Positions 1 to 8,925 of a stretch of DNA of 64,000 nucleotides are shown one piece after another. A program made the position numbers and the translations under genes. Source of the stretch: Prevotella lacticifex. GTDB taxonomy: Bacteria; Bacteroidota; Bacteroidia; Bacteroidales; Bacteroidaceae. The DNA is taken from assembly GCF_019973375.1 (NCBI RefSeq), contig NZ_BPTV01000001.1, positions 1,939,104 through 2,003,103 on the forward strand, in the 5' to 3' direction. The notes beneath the pieces were generated by a model that saw only the letters and a program-made list of their open reading frames with translations, was not told the DNA's origin and searched no databases. Numbering within the stretch: position 1 is the first letter of the stretch; every line of letters starts with the position of its first letter.

Positions 1-194
1 CCAGCACCCATGATACCACGGAGACCGCCGGTACCGAACTCGAGATCCTTATAGAACGACTCGATAAGATTGGTCTTGTCGGGGTCATCGAGCATAGCCT
101 GCACTTCCTGACGGGTACGCTCATCGAAATCGGGGGTAAGCCACTGTTTTGCCTTCTTCTCGCACTGGGCAATAAGCTCTGCGTTATTTTCCAT
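1..194 (-). CDS. Phosphosugar mutase (phosphoglucomutase/phosphomannomutase type), N-terminal part only
   Basis: The start codon and first 64 codons are present; the gene runs off the left edge of the window. The N-terminus reads MENNAELIAQCEKKAKQWL and continues to a motif FGTGGLRGIMGAG. In the alpha-D-phosphohexomutase family this glycine-rich segment lies near the N-terminus and contacts the substrate phosphate. The enzyme would interconvert hexose 1- and 6-phosphates in the cytoplasm, feeding glycogen or sugar-nucleotide synthesis. A consensus promoter lies just upstream at 231-261. The family call is firm; glucose versus mannose specificity cannot be decided from this fragment. Confidence 0.85.
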   Translation of the reverse strand, partial: MENNAELIAQCEKKAKQWLTPDFDERTRQEVQAMLDDPDKTNLIESFYKDLEFGTGGLRGIMGA

Positions 195-230
195 AATTCA
201 GACTTTTTTTATTGATTATTATTATTGATA

Positions 231-261
231 CAAAGATAGTGCAAATCGGAGAAAAAGCAAA
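231..261 (-). promoter_or_regulatory. Bacteroidota-type promoter for the phosphosugar mutase
   Basis: On the minus strand TTTG (261-258) is followed by exactly 19 bases and then TATCTTTG (238-231), a perfect match to the Bacteroidota -33/-7 consensus. The start codon follows about 37 bases downstream. Confidence 0.8.
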
Positions 262-309
262 ATAAAAATGATTTTTTCACTTTTATTTTGTGTTGCTTAC
301 AAAAATAAA

Positions 310-335
310 GCCTCCTCCGGATACCCGAAGGAGGC
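310..335 (-). terminator. Intrinsic terminator after rny
   Basis: On the minus strand an 11-pair stem (one G-T pair) with loop GTAT follows the rny stop codon by a few bases and is followed by TTTATTTTTG. It separates the rny operon from the next leftward promoter. Confidence 0.8.
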
Positions 336-341
336 AATTAT

Positions 342-1874
342 TTATTTAGCATATGCTATGGAACGTGTCTCACGAATGACTGTAATCTTCACCTGACCAG
401 GATACGTCATCTCGTTCTGAATCTTTGTCGCTATCTCAGAAGAGAGTTTCTGGCTTTCGGCATCGTCCATCTTATCGGCACCGACAATCACCCGCAACTC
501 ACGGCCAGCCTGAATGGCATAGGTCTTCGTGACGCCGGGATATGACATTGCGATGGCCTCAAGGTCGTTAAGACGCTTGATGTAGGCCTCGACGATCTCA
601 CGGCGGGCTCCTGGACGGGCACCGGAGATGGCATCGCAAACCTGGACGATAGGAGCTATGAGTGAGGTCATTTCTACCTCGTCGTGGTGAGCAGCAATGG
701 CATTGACGATATCGGGTTTCTCCTTATACTTCTCTGCTATCTTGGCACCGTAGAGTGCATGCGGCAACTCGGTCTCCTCATCAGGCACCTTTCCAATATC
801 GTGAAGAAGTCCGGCACGCTTTGCCTTCTTAGGATTAAGACCGAGTTCAGCAGCCATGATGGCACAAAGGTTAGCGGTCTCACGAGAGTGCTGAAGGAGA
901 TTCTGACCATAGGACGAACGGTATTTCATCTTTCCGATGATACGGACGAGCTCCGGATGCATACCATGGATGCCAAGATCGATGACTGTGCGCTTACCGG
1001 TTTCTATAATCTCGTTTTCGAGTTGTTTCTTGACTTTTGCCACAACTTCCTCAATACGGGCAGGATGGATGCGCCCGTCGGCAACAAGCTGGTGGAGAGC
1101 CAGACGGCAGACCTCACGACGAATAGGATCAAAAGCTGAGATGACAATAGCCTCAGGGGTGTCGTCGACGACAATCTCGACGCCCGTGGCTGCCTCAAGA
1201 GCACGGATATTACGGCCTTCACGTCCGATGATGCGGCCCTTGACTTCGTCATTGTCGATATGGAACACGCTGACGCTATTCTCGATGGCGGTCTCGGTGG
1301 CTACACGCTGTATGGTCTGAATAACTATCTTCTTGGCCTGCTGATTGGCGTTGAGCTTAGCTTCGTCCATAATCTCATTGACATAAGCAGCTGCATCGAG
1401 TTTGGCCTGGTCCTTGAGGCTTTCGACAAGACGGCTCTTTGCCTCGTCAGCGCTGAGCCCAGAAATCTCCTCGAGCTTAACACGCTCCTGATCCTGCATC
1501 TTAACAAGTTCAGACTGCTTCTGCAAGAGCACTTTCTTATCGTTGTCGATATGTTCCTGCTGACTGTCGACCTCCTGCTTGCGGCGGACAAGATCCTCAT
1601 GTTTCTGATTCAGAGCAATCTCCTTTTGTTTCAGACGGTTCTCATTGGCCTGAATTTTCTGATTACGCTGCTGGGCCTCTTTCTCGAGCTCACTCTTCTG
1701 ATTGAGGAATTTCTCCTTAACTTCGAGGAGTTTCTTCTGTTTGATTACGTTAGCATCCTTTTCGGCCTGCTCCATCATTTTTTTATATTTCCCAGTGATG
1801 ACATACTGGAAAATTGCGAATCCGACGCCACCGCCAACAAGCAGGGCGACTACCGCGATTATTGCATATACCAT
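342..1874 (-). CDS. rny: Ribonuclease Y
   Basis: 510 aa, the usual length for RNase Y, the membrane-anchored endoribonuclease that starts mRNA decay. One transmembrane helix lies at residues 3-25, then a long charged coiled coil to about 190. A KH domain follows with [12 protein letters not shown] at 213-224, then an HD domain with the metal-binding pair HD at 358-359 (LLHDIGK) and a second His pair near 396. The gene is the last of a leftward run after zapA and a coiled-coil gene, and ends at a strong terminator. All expected catalytic motifs are intact, so the call is secure. Confidence 0.97.
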   Translation of the reverse strand: MVYAIIAVVALLVGGGVGFAIFQYVITGKYKKMMEQAEKDANVIKQKKLLEVKEKFLNQKSELEKEAQQRNQKIQANENRLKQKEIALNQKHEDLVRRKQEVDSQQEHIDNDKKVLLQKQSELVKMQDQERVKLEEISGLSADEAKSRLVESLKDQAKLDAAAYVNEIMDEAKLNANQQAKKIVIQTIQRVATETAIENSVSVFHIDNDEVKGRIIGREGRNIRALEAATGVEIVVDDTPEAIVISAFDPIRREVCRLALHQLVADGRIHPARIEEVVAKVKKQLENEIIETGKRTVIDLGIHGMHPELVRIIGKMKYRSSYGQNLLQHSRETANLCAIMAAELGLNPKKAKRAGLLHDIGKVPDEETELPHALYGAKIAEKYKEKPDIVNAIAAHHDEVEMTSLIAPIVQVCDAISGARPGARREIVEAYIKRLNDLEAIAMSYPGVTKTYAIQAGRELRVIVGADKMDDAESQKLSSEIATKIQNEMTYPGQVKITVIRETRSIAYAK

Positions 1875-1916
1875 ATAATTATTGTGTTATTGTTGGAATA
1901 TTCTCATTCATAGGTT

Positions 1917-2228
1917 TCACTCATCGTTCAATGCCTCCTCGATTTCCGAGGTCAGATGATTGAGAATATCCACAAAAGGGGCTGTATCATTACGCGATGA
2001 TTCCTTTTCGTAGTGAAGGGCAATATCGAGCATAGCCATATATAATATGTCTTTCTCGTCTTTCTTGCCGTGGAGAACCGATTCGCGGAAGATGCTCGCA
2101 TAGGTGTTTACGGTGTCAGTAATGCGTTTCGCGGCCTTGCGGTAGTATTCCTCATCGTCGACAGGCGCATTTACAGACATTTCCCTGTTGTACAGGTGTA
2201 GCGTTATGTGTCGTTTCTCGTTTGACAT
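1917..2228 (-). CDS. zapA: Cell division protein ZapA
   Basis: 103 aa, normal for ZapA, which binds and bundles FtsZ at the division ring. The N-terminal beta segment (RHITLHLYNREMSVNAPVDDEEYYRKAAKRI, split as two adjacent stretches) is the ZapA signature. A long helix follows (ILYMAMLDIALHYE), which in the family forms the tetramer coiled coil. It sits 14 bp after the coiled-coil gene and 42 bp before rny on the same strand, so the three are probably one operon driven from 2556-2587. Confidence 0.88.
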   Translation of the reverse strand: MSNEKRHITLHLYNREMSVNAPVDDEEYYRKAAKRITDTVNTYASIFRESVLHGKKDEKDILYMAMLDIALHYEKESSRNDTAPFVDILNHLTSEIEEALNDE

Positions 2229-2242
2229 GCCTTAATCCCAAA

Positions 2243-2536
2243 TTATTTCTCACTGAGGAGCGTGATGCACTTGTTGACATCGCGAATGAGCTTAGTAATT
2301 CGTTTCTGAGCCCCTTCCATATCACCCTCACTGATCTCAACCATCTTTGCCATCTTGAGCGAATCATAATCACGCTGAGCCTGAGACAGTTGCAAGCGCA
2401 ACCTCTTTATCTCGGCATCACGTTCTCCGACAACCGTATTCAGCCTTTCATTCTCCTTCTTCAACTTCTGATATTGGAGGATCATCTGACGGACACGCGT
2501 CGAAAATGTATTTATGGTTTTCTCGTAGACAGACAT
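2243..2536 (-). CDS. Small coiled-coil protein upstream of zapA
   Basis: 97 aa, predicted almost wholly helical, with heptad-like spacing through residues 10-65 (ILQYQKLKKENERLNTVVG and onward). No enzyme motif or membrane segment is visible. It is the first gene after a consensus promoter and directly precedes zapA. By position and shape it could be a ZapB-like division-ring partner of ZapA, but that rests on context only; I do not recognise the family. Confidence 0.7.
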   Translation of the reverse strand: MSVYEKTINTFSTRVRQMILQYQKLKKENERLNTVVGERDAEIKRLRLQLSQAQRDYDSLKMAKMVEISEGDMEGAQKRITKLIRDVNKCITLLSEK

Positions 2537-2555
2537 TGATTTTAAATTTTGGCTA

Positions 2556-2587
2556 CAAATTTACATTAAAGTTTTTATTTAACCAAA
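2556..2587 (-). promoter_or_regulatory. Promoter of the coiled-coil/zapA/rny operon
   Basis: Minus strand TTTG (2587-2584), 20-base spacer, TAAATTTG (2563-2556). The start codon lies about 20 bases beyond the -7 box, giving a very short leader. Confidence 0.7.
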
Positions 2588-2612
2588 TTTTTAGCTCCTT
2601 TTATATCGTACT

Positions 2613-3248
2613 TTATTTTTTAGTATTGTCGTCGTCCTTCTTCTTGGGCTCTTTCTTGGCGAGCATGACCACCTGATAGATAAAATCGGTCACCCATTTC
2701 TGGGAAAAGCCGAGGCGTGTATTAAACTGCCGGACGGCAAGTACCGTCTTGATGACATCAGGCTCGCGGAAGTCATTCTTATTGAAAATGTCGCTGACGG
2801 TCTTCTCTGTCATGGCGTAAAGTGCCTTCTTAAAGAATCCGGGAACGCGGAGCTTGAACTTCATCAGATTGCCGATGAGCATCATCAAATCCTGAGTGAA
2901 ACCCTGGAACTGGTAGAGATAAGCCTGCGCATCCTGCATACGACGACAGTTGCGCTTTATGCTCTTGTCTATCTCATCGAAAAAATCATCATCGGTATTA
3001 TAAATTTCTTTCATCATCTTCTTGCAACGGTTGCGCTCACCTACACCCAGTTTGTTGTTCACAGTCGGCACATGAAGAGTAGATTTGAAGACGCGAAGAT
3101 CAGGAAGCATTGCCAAATTAGTGATTCCCAACTTATTGGCCAACGATGCCTGGAAATATACTTTAACCAGTGTCATATAATCTTCCATACCTCCGACCTT
3201 CTCTTCAGAGGCATCATTACGATGGAAGATTTTCTGAAATAATCCCAT
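2613..3248 (-). CDS. Conserved protein of unknown function, mostly helical
   Basis: 211 aa with no signal peptide and no transmembrane helix. The composition is helical and charged, with paired Met/Leu segments near the middle (DLMMLIGNLMKFKLRVPGFF) and a Lys-rich C-terminus (KKEPKKKDDDNTKK). I do not recognise a named family. It stands alone between the zapA operon and the rightward polysaccharide cluster, with a -7 box TATTTTTG at 3310-3303. Normal codon use and a clear promoter suggest a real chromosomal gene. Confidence 0.7.
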   Translation of the reverse strand: MGLFQKIFHRNDASEEKVGGMEDYMTLVKVYFQASLANKLGITNLAMLPDLRVFKSTLHVPTVNNKLGVGERNRCKKMMKEIYNTDDDFFDEIDKSIKRNCRRMQDAQAYLYQFQGFTQDLMMLIGNLMKFKLRVPGFFKKALYAMTEKTVSDIFNKNDFREPDVIKTVLAVRQFNTRLGFSQKWVTDFIYQVVMLAKKEPKKKDDDNTKK

Positions 3249-3302
3249 AGTTTTGTAAATTTATTATCAGTTTTACAACTTATTTTTTGAATTTTGTTGA
3301 TG

Positions 3303-3310
3303 CAAAAATA
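3303..3310 (-). promoter_or_regulatory. -7 box for the 2613-3248 gene
   Basis: TATTTTTG on the minus strand, about 55 bases before the start codon. No convincing TTTG is seen at the expected -33 distance, so this is a partial match. Confidence 0.4.
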
Positions 3311-3359
3311 CAAAATAATTGTAAGAAAATTAAACTTTGGAAATAATTTTTCATATTCA

Positions 3360-3393
3360 ATTTCGTCCTATTAATAAAAATTTGCTACCTTTG
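3360..3393 (+). promoter_or_regulatory. Promoter of the polysaccharide cluster
   Basis: TACCTTTG at 3386-3393 is a perfect -7 box. The -33 element is degenerate (TTTC or TTCG 20-21 bases upstream). The leader to the start codon at 3443 is about 45 bases. Confidence 0.6.
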
Positions 3394-3442
3394 CACCTTA
3401 TAAATACAAATCCTTTGAAAAGCTATAGACAAAAGAACTGAT

Positions 3443-4849
3443 ATGAAGAACAACAACCCAAACCTTATCGTGCAGTGGGCGGTCGGAGTAATCGACTTCC
3501 TGCTAATGAACGTACTAATCTATTTGCTTTTGAAGTTCGACGATAGTGCTGCATCAACAGTCCTTACCAAGAAGCTGCTGATAGTGATTTTCAACTTCTC
3601 GATGCTTATAGCACAGTACTTCTACCACACGATAATCCTCATCCGCAAGTTGCACATAGGCAAAGTGGCTGAGAACGTTGCTAAACTGACTGTCACTCAA
3701 TCGATTTTAGGATTTGTCATCATAAAAGGATTTTTTAACTACCAGGGGTTGTTCAGGACATTCGTCATATATACCACAACACTATTTGTGGTATTGCTCA
3801 TTTCGAGGCTCTTTGAGAGAGCGGTCCTCAAATCCTACCGCTCACGTGGTGGTAACAGCCGCTCGGTTATACTCATAGGCAACGACCCGGCAAACCTGCA
3901 AGTATACGACGAGCTCGTCTCTGACCCCACAACAGGATACAAGATATTAGGATACTACAGCAACGGTGTCTTTGAGAACGGACCGGAAGACCTTGTAAAA
4001 CTTGGCGATATCGACCATGATTTATTCGGACTGCTCGATAAAGAGGATCCAAAAAGACACATTTGCGACGATATATTCTGCTCGCTATCGCATAACGAAT
4101 ACGAGAGGATAATCAAAATCATGAAATACTGCGACAGAATAGGAATCCACTTCTTCTATATGCCGCGTACCTTCGGTTACTATCGTCTACAGCTTAAACC
4201 TGAGATGATTGGCGACCTGACTGTAATGTCGAATTATTCAGAGCCATTGCTCAATCCGACGAACAAGTTCATCAAGCGGAGTTTCGACATCGTACTCAGC
4301 TCGTTCGCATGTATCTGCTTGCTCCCATTGATACCTATCATTGCAATTATCATAAAGATTCAGAGTCCAGGACCGATATTCTTCAAACAGAAAAGAACAG
4401 GACTCGACGGCAATTCGTTCATGTGCTATAAGTTTCGCTCTATGCACGTAAACAAGAATGCTGACAAGGCACAGGCCACGAAAGACGACCCGCGGAAGTT
4501 TGCATTCGGCAACTTCATGCGGAAGGCCAATATTGACGAACTGCCGCAATTCTTCAATGTACTCAAAGGCGATATGAGCATAGTCGGACCACGTCCGCAC
4601 ATGCTCTATCACACAGATAAGTATTCGTCGCTCATCAGTAAATACATGGTCAGACATTTCTGTCGTCCAGGAATCACAGGATTGGCACAAGTGACGGGAT
4701 TCCGCGGGGAGACCAAGGAGCTGTGGCAGATGGAAGAGAGGGTGCGCCGTGACATCTGGTATATTGAGCATTGGAGTTTCTGGCTCGACATAAGAATAAT
4801 AATTATGACTTTCGTGTCAATATTCAAACACGATAGCCATGCATATTAA
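3443..4849 (+). CDS. Undecaprenyl-phosphate sugar phosphotransferase (initiating polyprenyl glycosylphosphotransferase)
   Basis: 468 aa, the length of WcaJ/WbaP-type enzymes, which start a polysaccharide repeat unit by moving sugar-1-phosphate from a nucleotide sugar onto undecaprenyl phosphate. The N-terminal 130 residues hold about four hydrophobic helices, followed by a nucleotide-binding-like domain. The catalytic C-terminal part starts near residue 277 with KRSFDIVLSS and a membrane re-entrant hydrophobic segment. It then carries GPIFFKQKRTGLDG, YKFRSM, DELPQFFNVLKGDMS and VGPRPH, all family hallmarks. First gene of a rightward run with rfbA and a Wzc-type kinase, which fits exopolysaccharide or capsule assembly. 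Confidence 0.93.
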   Translation: MKNNNPNLIVQWAVGVIDFLLMNVLIYLLLKFDDSAASTVLTKKLLIVIFNFSMLIAQYFYHTIILIRKLHIGKVAENVAKLTVTQSILGFVIIKGFFNYQGLFRTFVIYTTTLFVVLLISRLFERAVLKSYRSRGGNSRSVILIGNDPANLQVYDELVSDPTTGYKILGYYSNGVFENGPEDLVKLGDIDHDLFGLLDKEDPKRHICDDIFCSLSHNEYERIIKIMKYCDRIGIHFFYMPRTFGYYRLQLKPEMIGDLTVMSNYSEPLLNPTNKFIKRSFDIVLSSFACICLLPLIPIIAIIIKIQSPGPIFFKQKRTGLDGNSFMCYKFRSMHVNKNADKAQATKDDPRKFAFGNFMRKANIDELPQFFNVLKGDMSIVGPRPHMLYHTDKYSSLISKYMVRHFCRPGITGLAQVTGFRGETKELWQMEERVRRDIWYIEHWSFWLDIRIIIMTFVSIFKHDSHAY

Positions 4850-4892
4850 TAAGTTGACTGTAAAAATAAGAAAATATAAACCATAAATAAAG

Positions 4893-5774
4893 ATGAAAGG
4901 CATTGTACTTGCAGGAGGATCAGGGACACGTCTCTATCCCATTACGAAAGGCATCAGCAAGCAGCTGATACCAATTTTCGACAAACCGATGATTTACTAT
5001 CCATTATCGGCTCTGATGCTCGCTGGCATCCGTGACATTTTAATTATCTCTACACCCTATGACCTTCCGGGATTCAAACGCCTTCTTGGCGACGGTCATG
5101 GATTAGGTCTTAACCTGTCGTATGCCGAGCAGCCATCGCCCGATGGTCTCGCGCAGGCATTTATAATAGGTGAGGACTTCATTGGCGATGACAGCGTGTG
5201 TCTGGTTCTTGGCGACAACATCTTCTATGGATCCGGATTCACAGGACTCCTCAAGGAGAGCGTCCGTACGGCCGAAGTCGACGGCAAGGCCACAGTGTTC
5301 GGCTACTATGTTAACGACCCAGAGAGATACGGTGTTGCTGAGTTCGATGCTGAAGGCAACTGCCTTAGCATAGAAGAAAAACCGCAACACCCAAAGAGCA
5401 ACTACGCTGTCGTGGGTCTTTATTTCTATCCGAACAGTGTTGTCGGCATTGCGAAGAGCATCAAGCCAAGCGCACGCGGTGAGCTCGAAATCACAAGCGT
5501 GAACCAAGAGTATCTCAAGCAGAAAAATCTGAAAGTTCAGTCGCTTCAGAGAGGGTTTGCTTGGCTTGATACCGGCACACATGACAGTCTTTCGGAGGCA
5601 AGTACATTCATTGAGGTCATAGAGAAACGTCAAGGGCTCAAGGTTGCATGCCTCGAAGAGATTGCCTATAAACAAGGCTGGATTACAAAGGAGCAGCTCA
5701 TCGAAGAGGCAAAGCCCATGGCAAAAAACGATTACGGGAAGTATCTCCTGCGTTTGGCCGAAGGCAAAGAGTAA
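4893..5774 (+). CDS. rfbA: Glucose-1-phosphate thymidylyltransferase
   Basis: 293 aa, exactly the RfbA/RmlA size. The N-terminal nucleotide-binding signature [18 protein letters not shown] is intact, as are [10 protein letters not shown] and the metal-site motif LGDNIFYG. It makes dTDP-glucose from dTTP and glucose 1-phosphate, the first step to dTDP-rhamnose and related sugars. No rfbB, C or D lies beside it, so the rest of the pathway must be elsewhere. It lies between the initiating transferase and the chain-length kinase, 43 bp and 29 bp away, in one likely operon. Confidence 0.95.
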   Translation: MKGIVLAGGSGTRLYPITKGISKQLIPIFDKPMIYYPLSALMLAGIRDILIISTPYDLPGFKRLLGDGHGLGLNLSYAEQPSPDGLAQAFIIGEDFIGDDSVCLVLGDNIFYGSGFTGLLKESVRTAEVDGKATVFGYYVNDPERYGVAEFDAEGNCLSIEEKPQHPKSNYAVVGLYFYPNSVVGIAKSIKPSARGELEITSVNQEYLKQKNLKVQSLQRGFAWLDTGTHDSLSEASTFIEVIEKRQGLKVACLEEIAYKQGWITKEQLIEEAKPMAKNDYGKYLLRLAEGKE

Positions 5775-5803
5775 ACTATAAGAATAATTAAGAATACACA
5801 ACA

Positions 5804-8353
5804 ATGGCAGAAGAAACATCAAACGTAACGCTTGAGGATATTCGGCAGGAGCAAGCAGAGAATTCTACCTTCAATTTTCAGGCCATCTACAAGGCTCTGG
5901 TATTGAATTGGTATTGGTTCATCCTATCTCTGATCATTTTCTTGGGTGGTGCATACATCTACCTGAGATACTCTACACCGACATATCAAGTTCAAACGAA
6001 ACTGCTCGTCAAGGACGACGACAGTAAGAACGGTGGCATGAGCAGTAGCCTTGCCAACGCAAGTGCTTCTACACTTGGACTTATCTCGAACTCGAATGGT
6101 ATTGACAACGAGATTGAGATTCTTCAATCGCACACTCTGGCAGCCCAAGTGGCCCGCGACTTGAAGTTGTACGTCAGTTACCAGAGGAAAGGACGCGTAA
6201 AGAACATGATTCTGTATAAGGATCAGCCGGTAAGCGTCGACATTGATCCGGAACACCTTGAGAAGCTCAACCAGCCAATACAGCTCACCGTGAAGCGTAA
6301 CGGCAACTCTTATGAGGTGGACGGGACTTATTGTGTGCCAATCGACGAACAGGATTTCGAAGGTCCATTCTCAATAACCAAGAAGTTCGCAAGTCTGCCA
6401 GCACAGATTTCAACTCGAGCCGGACTTATCACCCTCTCGCAGAACGGCATGAACAACATGAAAGACGGTGATGTCGAGCTCGTCAGCATTGTGTCGCCGC
6501 AAATGGCATCAAATCAATTGGTTAGCGAGTTGAGTGTCAGCCAGACCTCGAAAACTACAACCATTGCACAGTTGACAGTTGTCGACCCAGTACCACGCCG
6601 TGCCATAGACTTTCTGAACCAATTAGCTGTTGACTACAACCGCCAGGCCAATGACGATAAGAACCAGATAGCTTTGAAAACAGAGAAGTTCATCAATTCG
6701 CGTTTGGAGAAGATCAACAGCGAACTCGGACAGACCGAGGGTCAGCTGCAGAACTTCAAGGAGCGCAACAAGATGATAGAGCTCAAAGCCAATGCCACAT
6801 CAGCACTCAGCAATCAGGACGAGTCGTTCAAGCAGCTCCGCGAAATGGACACACAGGTGGAGCTCCTCCACAGCATCCGCAGCTTCATGAACCAGCGCGG
6901 CAACCGTTTCCAGGTGATTCCTTCAAATGTCGGTCTGTCTGACCAGAGTTCTACTGCACTTATAAATAAGTATAACGAACTTGTTCTCGAGCGTAATCGT
7001 CTTCTGCGCAGTGCAGCTCCAAACTCTCCAGTTGTGGAGCCCATCACTGACCAGATAAACGATATGTACTATAATATCCGTCAGGCTATTGACCAGGCTC
7101 TACAGGCCCTCGAGATTCAGAGAGGAGCCCTCGAGTCAATGAATCAGAAGTACGACACTCAGGTGGCTGAGACCCCTCAGCAGGAGCGCATTCTCACACA
7201 GATTGGCCGTCAGCAGGAAGTGAAGTCCGGACTGTACCTCATGCTTCTGCAGAAACGTGAGGAGAACAGCATCTCACTTGCAGCAACAGCCGACAAAGGA
7301 AAACTTATTGATATGCCGGAGCTTACAGGTAAGGTGGCACCAAAGACTGCCGTCATTGGTCTTACGGGACTTTTGCTCGGTTTCGGTGTGCCGGCACTTA
7401 TTATCTTCCTCGTCAGCTTCTTCCGCTACAAGATTGAAGGTCACTTTGATGTGGCAAAACTCACAAAACTGCCTATCATCGCCGACGTGGCTGTCGCAAG
7501 CAATGCTGCAAAGACAAAGGCCGACATCGTTGTACATGCCAACGAGAACAACCTTATGGAGGAGATTTTCAGGTCAATACGTACCAACCTGCAGTTCATG
7601 CTCAAAGAGAAACAGAAAGTTATCATGTTTACGTCAACGACATCGGGCGAAGGAAAGACATTTACATGTGCCAACACAGCTGTTTCGTTCGCACTGTTGG
7701 GTAAGAAGGTACTTATGGTCGGACTTGATGTACGTAAGCCGCGTATCGCAGAGTTGTTCCAGATAAACGACTTCAAGCATGGTATCACACCATTGCTTAT
7801 CAAGGACAACCCGACAATGGAGGATATCCAGTCGCAGATTCTTCCTTCAGGCATCAACGGCAACCTCAATCTTCTGCCGGCAGGACCTATTCCTCCAAAC
7901 CCGGCCGAACTCGTATCGCGCAACAGTCTCGAGACTATCTTCGCTCACCTGAGAGAGGTTTACGACTATATCCTCGTAGATACTGCCCCTGTGGGACTTG
8001 TTACCGATACCCTGCAGATTGCCCGTATTGCCGATGCTACATGTTTCATGTGCCGTGCCGACTACACTCCGAAGTCAAGTTTCGAGTTGATAAACTCACT
8101 TGCAGAGGAGAACAAGTTGCCTAACATGTCAATCATCATCAATGGTATTGACATGAGCAAGCGCAAGTACGGATATGACTATGGCTACGGAAGATACGGA
8201 AAGTATGCCCGTTACGGCAGTCATTCGCAGTATGGCAAGCAAGGCACTTATGGCCATTATGGTTCATACGGCAGTTACAGCTCATACGGTGGCTACGGCA
8301 ACTATACCAACAGCCACTATGGTAAGAAGGATGATAATTCCCTAAAGAGATAA
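5804..8353 (+). CDS. Wzc-type polysaccharide co-polymerase and tyrosine autokinase
   Basis: 849 aa. It has a transmembrane helix near residues 35-55, a periplasmic Wzz-like chain-length domain with long coiled coils, and a second helix near residue 525 (AVIGLTGLLLGFGVPALIIF). The C-terminal cytoplasmic kinase has a Walker A TSTTSGEGKT near residue 609, a second box VGLDVRKPR and a later DYILVDTAPVG. The last 60 residues are a dense Tyr/Gly cluster (from about residue 788), which in this family is the autophosphorylation site that controls polymer length and export. The preceding two genes supply the initiating transferase and activated sugar. Confidence 0.93.
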   Translation: MAEETSNVTLEDIRQEQAENSTFNFQAIYKALVLNWYWFILSLIIFLGGAYIYLRYSTPTYQVQTKLLVKDDDSKNGGMSSSLANASASTLGLISNSNGIDNEIEILQSHTLAAQVARDLKLYVSYQRKGRVKNMILYKDQPVSVDIDPEHLEKLNQPIQLTVKRNGNSYEVDGTYCVPIDEQDFEGPFSITKKFASLPAQISTRAGLITLSQNGMNNMKDGDVELVSIVSPQMASNQLVSELSVSQTSKTTTIAQLTVVDPVPRRAIDFLNQLAVDYNRQANDDKNQIALKTEKFINSRLEKINSELGQTEGQLQNFKERNKMIELKANATSALSNQDESFKQLREMDTQVELLHSIRSFMNQRGNRFQVIPSNVGLSDQSSTALINKYNELVLERNRLLRSAAPNSPVVEPITDQINDMYYNIRQAIDQALQALEIQRGALESMNQKYDTQVAETPQQERILTQIGRQQEVKSGLYLMLLQKREENSISLAATADKGKLIDMPELTGKVAPKTAVIGLTGLLLGFGVPALIIFLVSFFRYKIEGHFDVAKLTKLPIIADVAVASNAAKTKADIVVHANENNLMEEIFRSIRTNLQFMLKEKQKVIMFTSTTSGEGKTFTCANTAVSFALLGKKVLMVGLDVRKPRIAELFQINDFKHGITPLLIKDNPTMEDIQSQILPSGINGNLNLLPAGPIPPNPAELVSRNSLETIFAHLREVYDYILVDTAPVGLVTDTLQIARIADATCFMCRADYTPKSSFELINSLAEENKLPNMSIIINGIDMSKRKYGYDYGYGRYGKYARYGSHSQYGKQGTYGHYGSYGSYSSYGGYGNYTNSHYGKKDDNSLKR

Positions 8354-8375
8354 TAAAGGACTATTCAATCATCAA

Positions 8376-8813
8376 ATGACAATTGCAGTTGATTTCGACG
8401 GAACAATCGTCGAACACAAATATCCGGAGATCGGTGACGAAATTATTTTCGCCACCGATACTCTACGACAACTTATTAAGGACGGTCACAAAGTCATCCT
8501 GTGGAGTGTGCGTGAAGGCAAACTCCTGCAGGATGCCGTTGACTGGTGCCATGAGCGAGGAGTCGACTTCTATGCCGTCAACAAAGACTATCCGGAAGAG
8601 AACGGTGCCGAGAGCAACAAGAGTTTCTCGCGCAAGATAAAAGCCGATATCTTCATCGACGACCGCAATATTGGCGGCCTACCCGACTGGGGACAGATTT
8701 ATCGCATGATAACGAACCACGAGACGTGGGCCGACAAGATTGCAGAAGCATCAGCAAGTGCTCAGCTCAGCGACGATGCACCAAAGAGAAAGCACTGGTG
8801 GAGCCGAAAATGA
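8376..8813 (+). CDS. Small HAD-superfamily hydrolase-like protein
   Basis: 145 aa. The N-terminus AVDFDGTIVEHKYPEIG carries the HAD nucleophile motif DxDGT. A second motif (VILWSVREG) holds the usual conserved Ser or Thr position, and IFIDDRNIGG provides the acidic motif IV. There is no large cap insertion, so a small phosphatase is likely; the substrate is unknown. It follows the tyrosine kinase by 22 bp and may be a passenger in the polysaccharide operon, but direct involvement is inference only. Confidence 0.75.
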   Translation: MTIAVDFDGTIVEHKYPEIGDEIIFATDTLRQLIKDGHKVILWSVREGKLLQDAVDWCHERGVDFYAVNKDYPEENGAESNKSFSRKIKADIFIDDRNIGGLPDWGQIYRMITNHETWADKIAEASASAQLSDDAPKRKHWWSRK

Positions 8814-8925
8814 AGGAGAAACTCAGATGTGTATTCATAATATATAATGTAAAAAGATTGATGGATAATTATTGACGGATAATTCTCCAAAGGACATGTA
8901 ATTCATTCAACACTTAATTTCGATT

